The translations under genes and the position numbers were made by a program. This document shows, in pieces, positions 1 through 8,271 of a DNA stretch of 10,070 nt. The notes below the pieces were generated by a model that did not search any database, was not told the DNA's origin, and saw only the letters and a list, made by a program, of their open reading frames with translations. The stretch covers positions 1 through 10,070 of the forward strand of contig DAOVMN010000047.1 in NCBI GenBank assembly GCA_030630685.1, given 5' to 3'. This stretch comes from Thermoplasmata archaeon. Lineage in GTDB: Archaea; Thermoplasmatota; DAOVMN01. The first letter of the stretch is position 1. Each line of letters starts with the position of its first letter.

Positions 1-401
1 CCTAATTCAACCCTGTGCAGCCTGGTTCTGATCATGAAATCCCTGCCAGGTTCTGGTTCGGGTTGACAGGCTAAGAATGCCATCCTGCAGTAGCTGTGCA
101 CATCCCTGTAACGGGCTTCCTCTAAGGACACACGAGCCTTATTGTAGTATTCCCGGGCACGGGTAACGTCCACTTCTCTCTTTGCAGCCCTAAGGATGCA
201 CTTGTGTGTCTGGACAAGCCTTTCTACCGCTGATTCATATTTTGCGATCGCCCCGAGGCCAACCTCCTTTGCCAGATCGGCATAGTTCTCCGCAGAGATC
301 ACCTTCCCCCTGTCCAGGGCCTTTCTGGCCCTCAGGAGCATCTCTTTTGCCTTGGAGATGTCCACGGGAGGCAGGGATCTTCGAGCCAGATTATCTCTCA
401 T
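1..401 (-). CDS. TPR-like helical protein, 3' end beyond window (partial)
   Basis: An open frame runs from an ATG at 401 to the left edge without a stop: 133 residues seen, C-terminus missing. The start is well supported: GGAGG (409-413) lies 7 nt upstream, and the ATG overlaps the stop of the preceding gene as ATGA, so the two are almost certainly translationally coupled. There is no signal peptide or membrane helix, so the product should be cytoplasmic. It is rich in Ala, Arg, Lys, Glu and Leu and looks all-helical. Segments such as KAKEMLLRARKALDRG (residues 18-33) and AREYYNKARVSLEEARYRD (82-100) repeat the small/large residue spacing of TPR-like helical hairpins. The TPR assignment is an inference from pattern only. 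Position after two surface-protein genes suggests a cytoplasmic partner or adaptor for their membrane domains. A general coiled-coil protein is the alternative. Confidence 0.75.
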   Translation of the reverse strand, partial: MRDNLARRSLPPVDISKAKEMLLRARKALDRGKVISAENYADLAKEVGLGAIAKYESAVERLVQTHKCILRAAKREVDVTRAREYYNKARVSLEEARYRDVHSYCRMAFLACQPEPEPGRDFMIRTRLHRVEL

Positions 402-3400
402 TTTTCTGCCTCCTTCCTGGATCGAGAATGGGATATGTTTCTGCTCATGCGCTTCATCCTGATAACGGCTTTCTTTGTTGTATTAATAAGTTTTTGACGG
501 ATGCGGCGCAAGGTGCTCACCAGGGCTTTTATATCACACATCTTTTCCCCCAGCGTCTTCTCTTCGATAATCAGATCGGGTCCTCTTAGCGGGATCCCTG
601 TTTCGTCTGTTCCCTCCTGCAGATAGTCAATAACGGCCAAGAGGTTCTCTATCCTGTGGCCCAGCCGGACATGCATGAAGAATACCATCCTGAATATCAC
701 TAACGTCATTGCTGAAAGGATGAGGATCATGAGAATATTATTCAAAGATATGGGTGTCGTTAATGCAAGATACAGATCCACTCCCCATCCCTTAACGGTT
801 ACGGTAAAGATCAAGGCCCCGATAATGAGGGATAAAAGATGAAGGCTCGGGACCAATGAGAGCCCTTTGAGAAGTGGGAGGGAATGCAGCAGATAGAACC
901 CCATCATAACAATAAACCCTAAAAGTATCTTGTCCCTGAGGACATCCGGACCCAGCAGGTATAGCAGGCCCAGTACCCAGGCGATGATGGATGAAAAGAA
1001 CGGATGAATAAATTCCAGTGGAACCTCCGTCACCTCGGAATCACTGTATTGCCTCCAAAGATAGATGGTAAGACCCACGATGATCCCTGTTAGGAAATGC
1101 ATCACCATCACAGGAGTAGATGAGTCTATGAATGCGTGCTCTACCCCCTTCAAGCCGCTGCCAAGCGTCGCGATCCCGATAAAAGGGACAAAGAACAGCA
1201 AGGGGACCATGAGGCCCACCTTAGGGTCTCTGGATTCGAGCGAGGAGACCACCGTGACCACCACGGCAAGGAATACAGCAAGGGTGACAAGGATCCCGGC
1301 ACTCTCATTGCCCATGGGAAGGGTGAGGACGAGTCCCGCGATTGCCCCCATAAAGAAAGAACGCCAGGGATACCTCTTAGGGTCGGTTGGGTGCTTGTTG
1401 AAATGACCCTCCATCCCTCTGAAATAATGAAGTGCCCCAACCAGGAAAAGGATCGAGAGGCAGAGTCCGGCCAGCAAGGAGTTGGTGACAAGCCCGGTGG
1501 GTGGAGCATCGTGAATGATCATCTGCCTCTCCATCCGGTTGTTTTCCGGGTCATCATCCCCTTCGATTAAAGAGGACGATCCCACTATCCTGGCATAGAT
1601 CTCGATTTTCTTCTCTTTTTCATACCATTTCAGTTGGTTTGGGGTGAAAGGGAACCTGAGGGTGGCGGTTCCATCGATCTTTAGCTTGGCTATCGATCTT
1701 GTTTCATGGTAGTCCTCGAACTCCAACTCCACTTCGATGTTGCTAAATGTTAGAACCTCAGGGTCCTGGATGCCCTCATAACCCGAACCCGTTAGGGTTA
1801 CTTTAACCTTAATATCCGTTTCCTTACCCTCTAACACCCTGTCCAATTCAATGGCCTTGATCTTCAGGTCCATTCGGATGACCGTGGTAACGATATTGAA
1901 ACGATCCCTGCGTCCACTCTGCGAGGTGATAAATAGGAATGCATTATAGTCCCCGATATTAGCGGTTTCCGGGATTGTTACAGTAAGGCTAATGGTTGCC
2001 TCCTCCCCTGGTCTGAGCGAAAGGGTGGAGGGTGTGGTGATGGGGAGCTTAGAGGGAGAATGCTGGAAAGTTATTATCTGTCCGGCCTCATCCAGATTTC
2101 TTACCTTGAGGAAATACCTAATCGATCCTCCACGAACCGAATAGCCGTGAAAGGCCGCTGTGAATCCTAAATGATCGTTGATGAAATAGGGATCCGGCTC
2201 TGGGCTAACGGCCTTGGCAATGGCAAGAACTACGGATATATTGGTCCCTCCCATGATGGAGGGGGGCTGCTCGGAATTGGCCGCTATCCTGAAGGTCATG
2301 GTATCATTTGTGGTTGCAAGATTAGAAGGGGTAATGATTATCACAACATCCCTTGATGAGAATGCCCCAATGATTATCCTGCGGGGTATGATATTTGCCT
2401 GCCAGCCCGAGGTGGTAAAGGCACTGACAGATACCGTATCCTCAACATTGCCCCTGTTGTGCACCTCGACCGTGATCTTTTTGGAATCCCCCGGAAATAT
2501 ATGATGTGTAACGTTTTGGGATGAGAGTTCGAGCCTCCTTGTGGGTCCTGCAATGGCCGTCACCGAGACGCTGGCGGATGCCCTCTCATTTCCGGCAGTA
2601 AGGGTGTAGACACAGCACAGGCCCCCGGGCGCATGATCGGGAATAACAACAATGCCATGTACATACGCGGTCTGATGTGGTTCCAGGCTTATCTGTTTGA
2701 GGGCAATATAATCGGTCCAGGGTTGGGAAACCGATGAGCTGAGATAGAACACATCCCTCCCACTGCCCGTGTTTGTTATGCCGAAAAGGTAGCCCACTTT
2801 TTCTCCCAGTTTTCCCTCCTTTGTGGTGACATTGCAGGAAAGGCTTACATTGCTGGTAAGCCCAACCTCGACACAAACCTCGGTATAGGCACCAATCTCT
2901 TCTCCCATAAGGCCATTTATCCGGAATTCGAATTTATCCGCGTATGCGTAATCCCCTCCCGCGGATACCTCCACCCCCAGAGTGCCTTCCTCCTTAGGCT
3001 CAAGAAGAAGGGAGGTAGGGTTTAATGTCATCCCCCACTCTAATTCTGTCAGTGTATGATTCTTGCCATTGTACCTCACACACTGTCCTATCATGAAGGT
3101 GAATCTTTCCTTAACATTCCCCGCATTGATTACCCTTATATCTATTGAGGCAATGAAGGGGGGATAGATCTTTGTGGCATATCTTGGATGTATTGATAAC
3201 GCGTGATAGGGATCGACAATTATGGTTGCAATACCCGAGTCGATATAGTCCGGACTGACAAAGGAGCTGGCCGTGAGAGTGATCCTGCTTCTGGTGCCGT
3301 TCAATGAAGGATCCTCGATGGGGATGGTAACCCTTACCGTGATGGATGTGGATTCCCTGGGTCGCAGCAGGCCTGTAACTTTATCAGGGAAGTTAATCCA

Positions 3401-4441
3401 GGAAGGATGGTCTCCACTAACGTGAAGGAAGAATCTGTCGGGTCCGTTCCCTGTGTTCATCACCGTGAAGTTGAAGGTTAAGGACTGCCCCGGGATTGCG
3501 TTTTTTTCTGCAGTATCTTCGCGTATAACATCCACGCTCCCGCTCTGTTTTAGCCATGCCCTCAGGATCCCGGATACCCCATGCTCGGAAAGGGAGTTTT
3601 GACCAAGGATCACGATGCTGTAATAATAAGGCTCATCGAGAGAATACACCCCTTCCGGAAGTGTAATGGATAGGGAAATCGTCCTTGAAGTCCTTGGAAG
3701 GAGGCTGAAATCATTCTCTGATAGCAGGATATCCCATCCCTCATCTAAATGAACGATACCGAGGTGGATGACCGCCTCCCCATTCCCTTCGTGAGGATTA
3801 TTTGATATATGTGTCACATTCAGCTCCACCACTTCTGTTCTGGACCCATACGGATCGATCGTAATCTCGGAAGGAAAGATCAACCTTGTATCATGAACCT
3901 GCCTCACCCTCATTTCATATTGAGCCTCGTCACCTGTAGCAAAATTGTCCGATTCTGTTCTTGCTACAAGGGTAATCCTGGATGTGGTACCAGCGAGCAG
4001 GCCTTCTTTTTCCAGGGATTCGGTTTCCATATCCCCCGGATATATTCCAATGTCTGGTATGGTGACCAGTATGGTGATGTTGTAGCCCTCACCTGAATTG
4101 AGAAATTCGGTGATGAAATAATCTCCATTTTCCCCAATGAAATCCACCTGCCCCTCATCCTTGCCTTTGATAAAGGCGAGCTGGGTCTCCCAATCATATT
4201 GGGAGTCTATGGATAAAAGGTATCTGTCAGGCTCTTCACCGGTGTTCGTGAGGTTAAAAGGGAGATGGTAAGAATCCCCGGGCTCTATCGTTCCAGATGA
4301 GGGCAAAATAGTGGTAAGCTTCAGGTCCGAGTGGTCTCCAGAGGCCTGTGGGGTGAAGAGGATCAAAAGAGCGATCACGAGGCATATAAGAAGGATAAGA
4401 AGGTGAGAATATCGTAAAGCAACACAATGTCTTCTAAGCAT
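398..4441 (-). CDS. Giant surface protein: Ig-like repeats, CARDB-like module, multi-pass membrane domain (second paralogue)
   Basis: The predicted product has 1347 residues. It has an N-terminal hydrophobic signal/anchor (about 14-30) and roughly seven beta-rich modules of 100-150 residues (about 37-185, 184-300, 303-413, 413-528, 528-633, 635-743, 743-856). Several carry the NEW3/COG1470-like signature of an N-x-G-x-x-x-D/E-x-F turn followed by Trp and a final VxVxxP strand: NLTNTGEEPDRYLL, TVMNTGNGPDRFFL, ITNTGSGRDVFYL, VHNRGNVEDTVSV. A CARDB-like module follows (about 856-979, ending DDDPENNRMERQ). About nine membrane helices come next (984-1257), then a very basic 90-residue tail, which the positive-inside rule puts in the cytoplasm. 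More than ten N-x-S/T sequons fit archaeal N-glycosylation. The ATG at 4441 is preferred because GGAGG lies 7 nt upstream; it overlaps the upstream gene by 8 bases. An S-layer-associated or surface scaffold role is inferred; no enzymatic motif was seen. Confidence 0.9.
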   Translation of the reverse strand: MLRRHCVALRYSHLLILLICLVIALLILFTPQASGDHSDLKLTTILPSSGTIEPGDSYHLPFNLTNTGEEPDRYLLSIDSQYDWETQLAFIKGKDEGQVDFIGENGDYFITEFLNSGEGYNITILVTIPDIGIYPGDMETESLEKEGLLAGTTSRITLVARTESDNFATGDEAQYEMRVRQVHDTRLIFPSEITIDPYGSRTEVVELNVTHISNNPHEGNGEAVIHLGIVHLDEGWDILLSENDFSLLPRTSRTISLSITLPEGVYSLDEPYYYSIVILGQNSLSEHGVSGILRAWLKQSGSVDVIREDTAEKNAIPGQSLTFNFTVMNTGNGPDRFFLHVSGDHPSWINFPDKVTGLLRPRESTSITVRVTIPIEDPSLNGTRSRITLTASSFVSPDYIDSGIATIIVDPYHALSIHPRYATKIYPPFIASIDIRVINAGNVKERFTFMIGQCVRYNGKNHTLTELEWGMTLNPTSLLLEPKEEGTLGVEVSAGGDYAYADKFEFRINGLMGEEIGAYTEVCVEVGLTSNVSLSCNVTTKEGKLGEKVGYLFGITNTGSGRDVFYLSSSVSQPWTDYIALKQISLEPHQTAYVHGIVVIPDHAPGGLCCVYTLTAGNERASASVSVTAIAGPTRRLELSSQNVTHHIFPGDSKKITVEVHNRGNVEDTVSVSAFTTSGWQANIIPRRIIIGAFSSRDVVIIITPSNLATTNDTMTFRIAANSEQPPSIMGGTNISVVLAIAKAVSPEPDPYFINDHLGFTAAFHGYSVRGGSIRYFLKVRNLDEAGQIITFQHSPSKLPITTPSTLSLRPGEEATISLTVTIPETANIGDYNAFLFITSQSGRRDRFNIVTTVIRMDLKIKAIELDRVLEGKETDIKVKVTLTGSGYEGIQDPEVLTFSNIEVELEFEDYHETRSIAKLKIDGTATLRFPFTPNQLKWYEKEKKIEIYARIVGSSSLIEGDDDPENNRMERQMIIHDAPPTGLVTNSLLAGLCLSILFLVGALHYFRGMEGHFNKHPTDPKRYPWRSFFMGAIAGLVLTLPMGNESAGILVTLAVFLAVVVTVVSSLESRDPKVGLMVPLLFFVPFIGIATLGSGLKGVEHAFIDSSTPVMVMHFLTGIIVGLTIYLWRQYSDSEVTEVPLEFIHPFFSSIIAWVLGLLYLLGPDVLRDKILLGFIVMMGFYLLHSLPLLKGLSLVPSLHLLSLIIGALIFTVTVKGWGVDLYLALTTPISLNNILMILILSAMTLVIFRMVFFMHVRLGHRIENLLAVIDYLQEGTDETGIPLRGPDLIIEEKTLGEKMCDIKALVSTLRRIRQKLINTTKKAVIRMKRMSRNISHSRSRKEAEK
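409..413 (-). promoter_or_regulatory. Shine-Dalgarno of the TPR-like gene
   Basis: GGAGG on the minus strand sits 7 nt before the ATG at 401, within the last codons of the preceding surface-protein gene. Spacing and sequence are identical to the site before the second surface-protein gene, which supports both starts. Confidence 0.75.
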
Positions 4442-7400
4442 AATACTTCCTCCTTGCCTCCATGGATCTTTCAAGGAGATCCTGTCGGACATCCTTGATC
4501 ATGCCTACGATGAGATTGTACCTGCTGACCATTCTGTGATTTATCATCCACCCTATGATGAGATAGAATGGGATGATATAGACAACAGGGAACTCCAGAT
4601 TAAACCCAAATCCCGATATCACCATGGAGGACGATATGGCCTCCTCCACCGCCTCGATACCCGCTCCAGCACTTACCGCTATGAGGTAAAAAGGCAAGAC
4701 CATGAGGGCACACATCTCAACAATGGGATAGGAGCGGGTCTTCCGGGCAATTAAGATTAGAAGGAGCGGGAATATCACGAACAGAGTGAGGTACGAGAGA
4801 AACAATCCTGTCCAATTGCCATCACCAAATAAGTAGTGCCAGGGAAGATTGAATATGGAACCCCACATGAGTGCGAATAGCAGCGCAAAGAGGAGGAAGA
4901 AGGCCCTATCGGTCTTTTCTTTCTTAATGACATATCCCCCGAATCGTGCAACCACCAACCAGCCAAGGACCAGAAGCACCAGAAAAACAGCAAAAGATGT
5001 CATTGCGTCCATGTTCGCCTGATCGGTCATATAGGCATCCCTGACCACCACCTTGTTCTTCCTTTGGTTATTGTCCCTATACTGCTCCACCTCTCCCTGG
5101 TAGGTAGAATATTCCTCTATTTTAATTATGAGGTCATCCTCTTTTTCTTTCTCATTCCATCTCAGGGTTTGAATCCTCCAGATCATTTTTATATCTGAGC
5201 CCTCTCCGATCCTGAGCCGTTCGATGGTATGGCTCAGGATCCTCTTCCCATCGAAATATCCAACTATCTTGAGATTCCGGATCAGGTCTATGCCATCATA
5301 ACCGGAATCGATCTCAAAGAGGCCGAAGGACGCTTTCACAGTGAGGCATACCTCCACCTCTTTCCCCTCATGGACTTCTGAAGGTATGTCCACTTTCTGG
5401 AAGAAGAGATCCAGGTAAAGGATTCTGGTATATATCAGAATGGAATTGGAGGAAGAAGGTGAACTAATTCTAAAGATGATGGGCTCTTTCTGAGACCTTG
5501 GGGGCTCTGTAATTGGGTTGATGCGAATGTGTAATTTAAGAGGGATAGGGAGATACTCCTGCGCCTTGAAACTACCGGATACACCCACACCATTGCCCAT
5601 GGTAACGGATATGTCCATGTAGGATGGTGAGGATATATCTGGAATAATAAACTCTGTATCGTCCCCCTCCCCAAGGTTCATGAAGGTGAATTCATAGGTG
5701 ATGGTCTTGTTCCCATAGCAATACCCCTGAATCGTACCAAGTCTGTAGGAATCATTGGTTAGATTCGGGTCGAAGGTGTAATAAGAATCCATCGGACTGG
5801 AAGGTGAATCCACCCCTATGAAAGACAGGTAGGTGTTTGGGGTGTATACCTCACTATAGGCTCCCTTTGATGTGGCGTTTATCAGAAATCTGGCATATTC
5901 TCCCGGGTTTCCATGATATTGGTTCTGGGAGGGTGAAAAAACATCAACCGATATTTCCCTGTTTGTGAATGCCCCAATGGACAGCGAGGTCTTTCTAAGG
6001 GATGTTCTCCAATAATCCACGCTATTCTTCACGGAAAGCTCCACCACGTCAACGCCGTTCCCAAGATTCTCGATTACCAATGTATAGCTTGTTTTTCTTC
6101 CTTGAATGATTTTGTGAGAGGTATCCGGGAAATGGATATTTATTTCATACGCCTGGGATACCCGCAGGGAGATATCTGTGGAGGTCCGATAGTATCCCTC
6201 GATCGCAATAGTGATGCCGTAATCTGTATCTGCAAGGGCCCTGGGTGGAATCCTTGTAAAGAGGTATATCCGGGAGCTGGAATAGGGTCGAATGGACAGG
6301 TTCGAAGGCATCCAGACCCAATGGTCAAGTTTCCCCTCCCCTGCAAATGAGATGTTAACATCGAGGCCTTTCGTATTGGAGTTGTTCAGGGTAATGTTGT
6401 GGTCACTTTTGTTCTGGATGATCAGGGTATGCCTGACCGTTTCATTTGGTCCAGCCGATATCAAGGCCTCTAAGGGTATAATGTGGATCTCGGTGAGATT
6501 CCCTGTCACCACACTTATATTGATTCCCTGGAACTCCTCTTCCCTCATATTTGACAGAGTGGGCACTGCCCGGATGGTGACATTCAGCCTCTCCCCCATA
6601 AGGGCGTTATCGGGTGCCAGAATTGTAATGGTGAGGTCCACAGACTCGCCGATCTGAAGAAACCTGCGCTCGAGTGAGGACTCGATGCCCCAATCATCCG
6701 CCCTGCTCTCATGATGGATGCCCTCGATATCCACCACCTTCTCCATGCTCACATAGAGCTCTTCAGGAAGGTTACCGGTATTGGTCATCAGAGACTCGAA
6801 GCTCAAATTCTTGCCTGGTAGAACCACACCGTTCGTATCTCCGAAAATAGTCATTGAGGAATTCCTTCTGATCCCAACCACCACCTTCAGGGTAATGGAA
6901 TCCGTTTCCCCATCCTTCGATAGATCGGAGGTAGCGGAGATCGTGAAATTCATTGTACTCCCATAAGGTGGGGCTCCCTCGGTTGGAACAAGAATGTAGA
7001 TAAAGAACTCGGTTATATCAAATGGCTGGACTGGCTCTGTCAGGTTGCTTTCCAGGATGATCCAATGGCTCTCCTCTCCTTCCATGATGGAGATGGCAAA
7101 GGAATCTTCTGCATTTCCCAGGTTCTGTATTGAAAGGGGATGTTTCACCTGTTCTCCGGGATTGCAAATGACGGTATCGTTCTCCACAAAGAGCGAGGCC
7201 CTGCCCGTTTTTTTAAGATAGGTTCGGGTGGTGACCTCACTGCCGTTCCCGGATGTCACCTCACCACGCACACCAACCAGTAACGGCTCGGGTGTCCATT
7301 CCTCTCCAACCGGGGCCACAACCGAGAGGCTGGTGTTGAATGTCATTCCCGGGGCTGGTGAAAAGAAAACCGATTCCCCGAGGAACACATTCCAGAGGGA

Positions 7401-8096
7401 AGGAATCTCGGTTGATACATCGAGGAAAACCACATCGCCATTTCCATCGTTGGAGAGATAGGTGGCTTTCAGGGCGTAGTTTGCTATCCTCTCGCTCTCC
7501 TCGCCTACCGTGGTGACAAACAATGTGTCAGGTACCGCCTCGAGTGCTACATTGTGATGGGCTGCCATCCTTGCCTCGAATTTATCGGTTCCCTTGGAGG
7601 TAAAATCATCCGACATGGAGGATGCCCAGAGAGAGATCGTGCAATAGCTTCCACTCATCAGTCCGTTCTGAGTGTTCCAATCTTCATCCCCCCCGAGCAT
7701 GGGGATATGGATCATTATTTCCACAAGGAGGCCCTTCCCGGCAGGCAGTCCCGTGGTCGTGATCATGCCCGTCTCTGAACCAATGAACGAAACGGGTTCT
7801 CCGTTCGCCTCGCTGGTAATGGATATTACTTCTCCTTCCCACGCATACTCCAGGGCTATCTCAAGCAGGTATCTGTCCGAGACTGTGGCGTTGTTTTTCA
7901 CACTGAAGTTGTATCGTGCATTCTGACCCGGGTGGACCAATAGATCCCCGTCTATTCCAGTCACCTTCACTCTCTCGGATTCGCCGGAGGAGGATGTCGA
8001 GATGCAAAGAGCTACCAAAATGATTGCTATAAGAGTTAAGAAAAAGGTAAGGCCCCATTGGCCGGGGTTGCAGCTTCCATGGGCGAAATCCGACAT
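4434..8096 (-). CDS. Giant surface protein: Ig-like repeats, CARDB-like module, multi-pass membrane domain (first paralogue)
   Basis: The predicted product has 1220 residues from the ATG at 8096. A signal/anchor helix lies at about 15-33. About seven Ig-like beta-sandwich modules follow (roughly 38-181, 181-296, 298-409, 410-531, 532-648, 648-760, 761-893), with COG1470-like turns such as IQNLGNAEDSFAI, MTNTGNLPEELYV and IENLGNGVDVVEL. A CARDB-like module (about 893-1021) ends in DNNQRKNKVVVRD. About five membrane helices (1032-1184) and a charged 35-residue tail complete it. Around 20 N-x-S/T sequons lie in the ectodomain. It is colinear with the next gene: DRYLLEIALEYAWE here versus DRYLLSIDSQYDWE there, and RTYLKKTG versus RAWLKQSG. 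In-frame ATGs at 8168 and 8117 are less likely, because a TATA box at 8120-8127 would place the transcript start near 8096-8100. Role: probable cell-surface scaffold or receptor, inferred from architecture only. Confidence 0.9.
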   Translation of the reverse strand: MSDFAHGSCNPGQWGLTFFLTLIAIILVALCISTSSSGESERVKVTGIDGDLLVHPGQNARYNFSVKNNATVSDRYLLEIALEYAWEGEVISITSEANGEPVSFIGSETGMITTTGLPAGKGLLVEIMIHIPMLGGDEDWNTQNGLMSGSYCTISLWASSMSDDFTSKGTDKFEARMAAHHNVALEAVPDTLFVTTVGEESERIANYALKATYLSNDGNGDVVFLDVSTEIPSLWNVFLGESVFFSPAPGMTFNTSLSVVAPVGEEWTPEPLLVGVRGEVTSGNGSEVTTRTYLKKTGRASLFVENDTVICNPGEQVKHPLSIQNLGNAEDSFAISIMEGEESHWIILESNLTEPVQPFDITEFFIYILVPTEGAPPYGSTMNFTISATSDLSKDGETDSITLKVVVGIRRNSSMTIFGDTNGVVLPGKNLSFESLMTNTGNLPEELYVSMEKVVDIEGIHHESRADDWGIESSLERRFLQIGESVDLTITILAPDNALMGERLNVTIRAVPTLSNMREEEFQGINISVVTGNLTEIHIIPLEALISAGPNETVRHTLIIQNKSDHNITLNNSNTKGLDVNISFAGEGKLDHWVWMPSNLSIRPYSSSRIYLFTRIPPRALADTDYGITIAIEGYYRTSTDISLRVSQAYEINIHFPDTSHKIIQGRKTSYTLVIENLGNGVDVVELSVKNSVDYWRTSLRKTSLSIGAFTNREISVDVFSPSQNQYHGNPGEYARFLINATSKGAYSEVYTPNTYLSFIGVDSPSSPMDSYYTFDPNLTNDSYRLGTIQGYCYGNKTITYEFTFMNLGEGDDTEFIIPDISSPSYMDISVTMGNGVGVSGSFKAQEYLPIPLKLHIRINPITEPPRSQKEPIIFRISSPSSSNSILIYTRILYLDLFFQKVDIPSEVHEGKEVEVCLTVKASFGLFEIDSGYDGIDLIRNLKIVGYFDGKRILSHTIERLRIGEGSDIKMIWRIQTLRWNEKEKEDDLIIKIEEYSTYQGEVEQYRDNNQRKNKVVVRDAYMTDQANMDAMTSFAVFLVLLVLGWLVVARFGGYVIKKEKTDRAFFLLFALLFALMWGSIFNLPWHYLFGDGNWTGLFLSYLTLFVIFPLLLILIARKTRSYPIVEMCALMVLPFYLIAVSAGAGIEAVEEAISSSMVISGFGFNLEFPVVYIIPFYLIIGWMINHRMVSRYNLIVGMIKDVRQDLLERSMEARRKYYA
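4449..4453 (-). promoter_or_regulatory. Shine-Dalgarno of second surface-protein gene
   Basis: Reading the minus strand, GGAGG is followed by a 7-nt spacer and the ATG at 4441. It lies inside the last codons of the upstream gene, whose TAG stop is at 4434-4436. This decides the start: the longer in-frame ATG at 4492 would add 17 residues ahead of the signal sequence and has no such site. Confidence 0.75.
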
Positions 8097-8119
8097 CGAA
8101 GATGGAAGGGCATCCATTT

Positions 8120-8133
8120 TATTTAAAGTTTCT
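8120..8133 (-). promoter_or_regulatory. BRE/TATA promoter of the surface-protein operon
   Basis: On the minus strand, AGAAAC (8133-8128, a 5 of 6 fit to the archaeal BRE) is followed by TTTAAATA (8127-8120), a near-consensus archaeal TATA box. Its centre is about 27 nt before the ATG at 8096, so transcription should start at or within a few bases of the start codon. No Shine-Dalgarno is seen before that ATG. The operon's first gene is therefore probably read from a leaderless mRNA. Confidence 0.7.
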
Positions 8134-8233
8134 ATTTCTGGATTTCTGGTGCTCCAATGCACCGGCACATTAACTGTCAGGAAGAAGCCGGGCTTCTGCG
8201 CTATAGGTTTCTGGATAACCCTATTCCACCCAT

Positions 8234-8247
8234 GGAAAGTTATTTAA
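8234..8247 (+). promoter_or_regulatory. Possible divergent BRE/TATA promoter facing right
   Basis: GGAAAG (8234-8239) followed by TTATTTAA (8240-8247) resembles BRE plus TATA. Its centre is about 28 nt before the ATG at 8272, nearly the same geometry as the leftward operon promoter about 110 bp away. The box is nearly palindromic (TTAAATAA on the other strand), so it could also act leftward with a long leader. Support is moderate because TATA-like words are common. Confidence 0.4.
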
Positions 8248-8271
8248 CAGACAACAATGTTTTCACAGGTG

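Noticed and set aside
206..589. Rightward 127-codon open frame across the start of the TPR-like gene
   Set aside because: It is antisense to two well-supported leftward genes, has low-complexity Pro/Ser-rich translation and no promoter or ribosome-binding site.
1136..1570. Rightward 144-codon open frame inside the second surface-protein gene
   Set aside because: It mirrors the membrane-domain coding region, gives a charged, featureless translation, and is a shadow of the opposite strand.
4442..4492. N-terminal extension of the second surface protein from the ATG at 4492
   Set aside because: It would overlap the upstream gene by 59 bases and lacks a ribosome-binding site, while the ATG at 4441 has GGAGG at 7 nt.
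6292..6657. Rightward 121-codon open frame inside the first surface-protein gene
   Set aside because: It is antisense to continuous Ig-like modules and has no independent signal.
8097..8168. N-terminal extension of the first surface protein from the ATGs at 8168 or 8117
   Set aside because: The TATA box lies inside this stretch; starting at 8096 fits the promoter spacing and keeps the signal helix close to the N-terminus.
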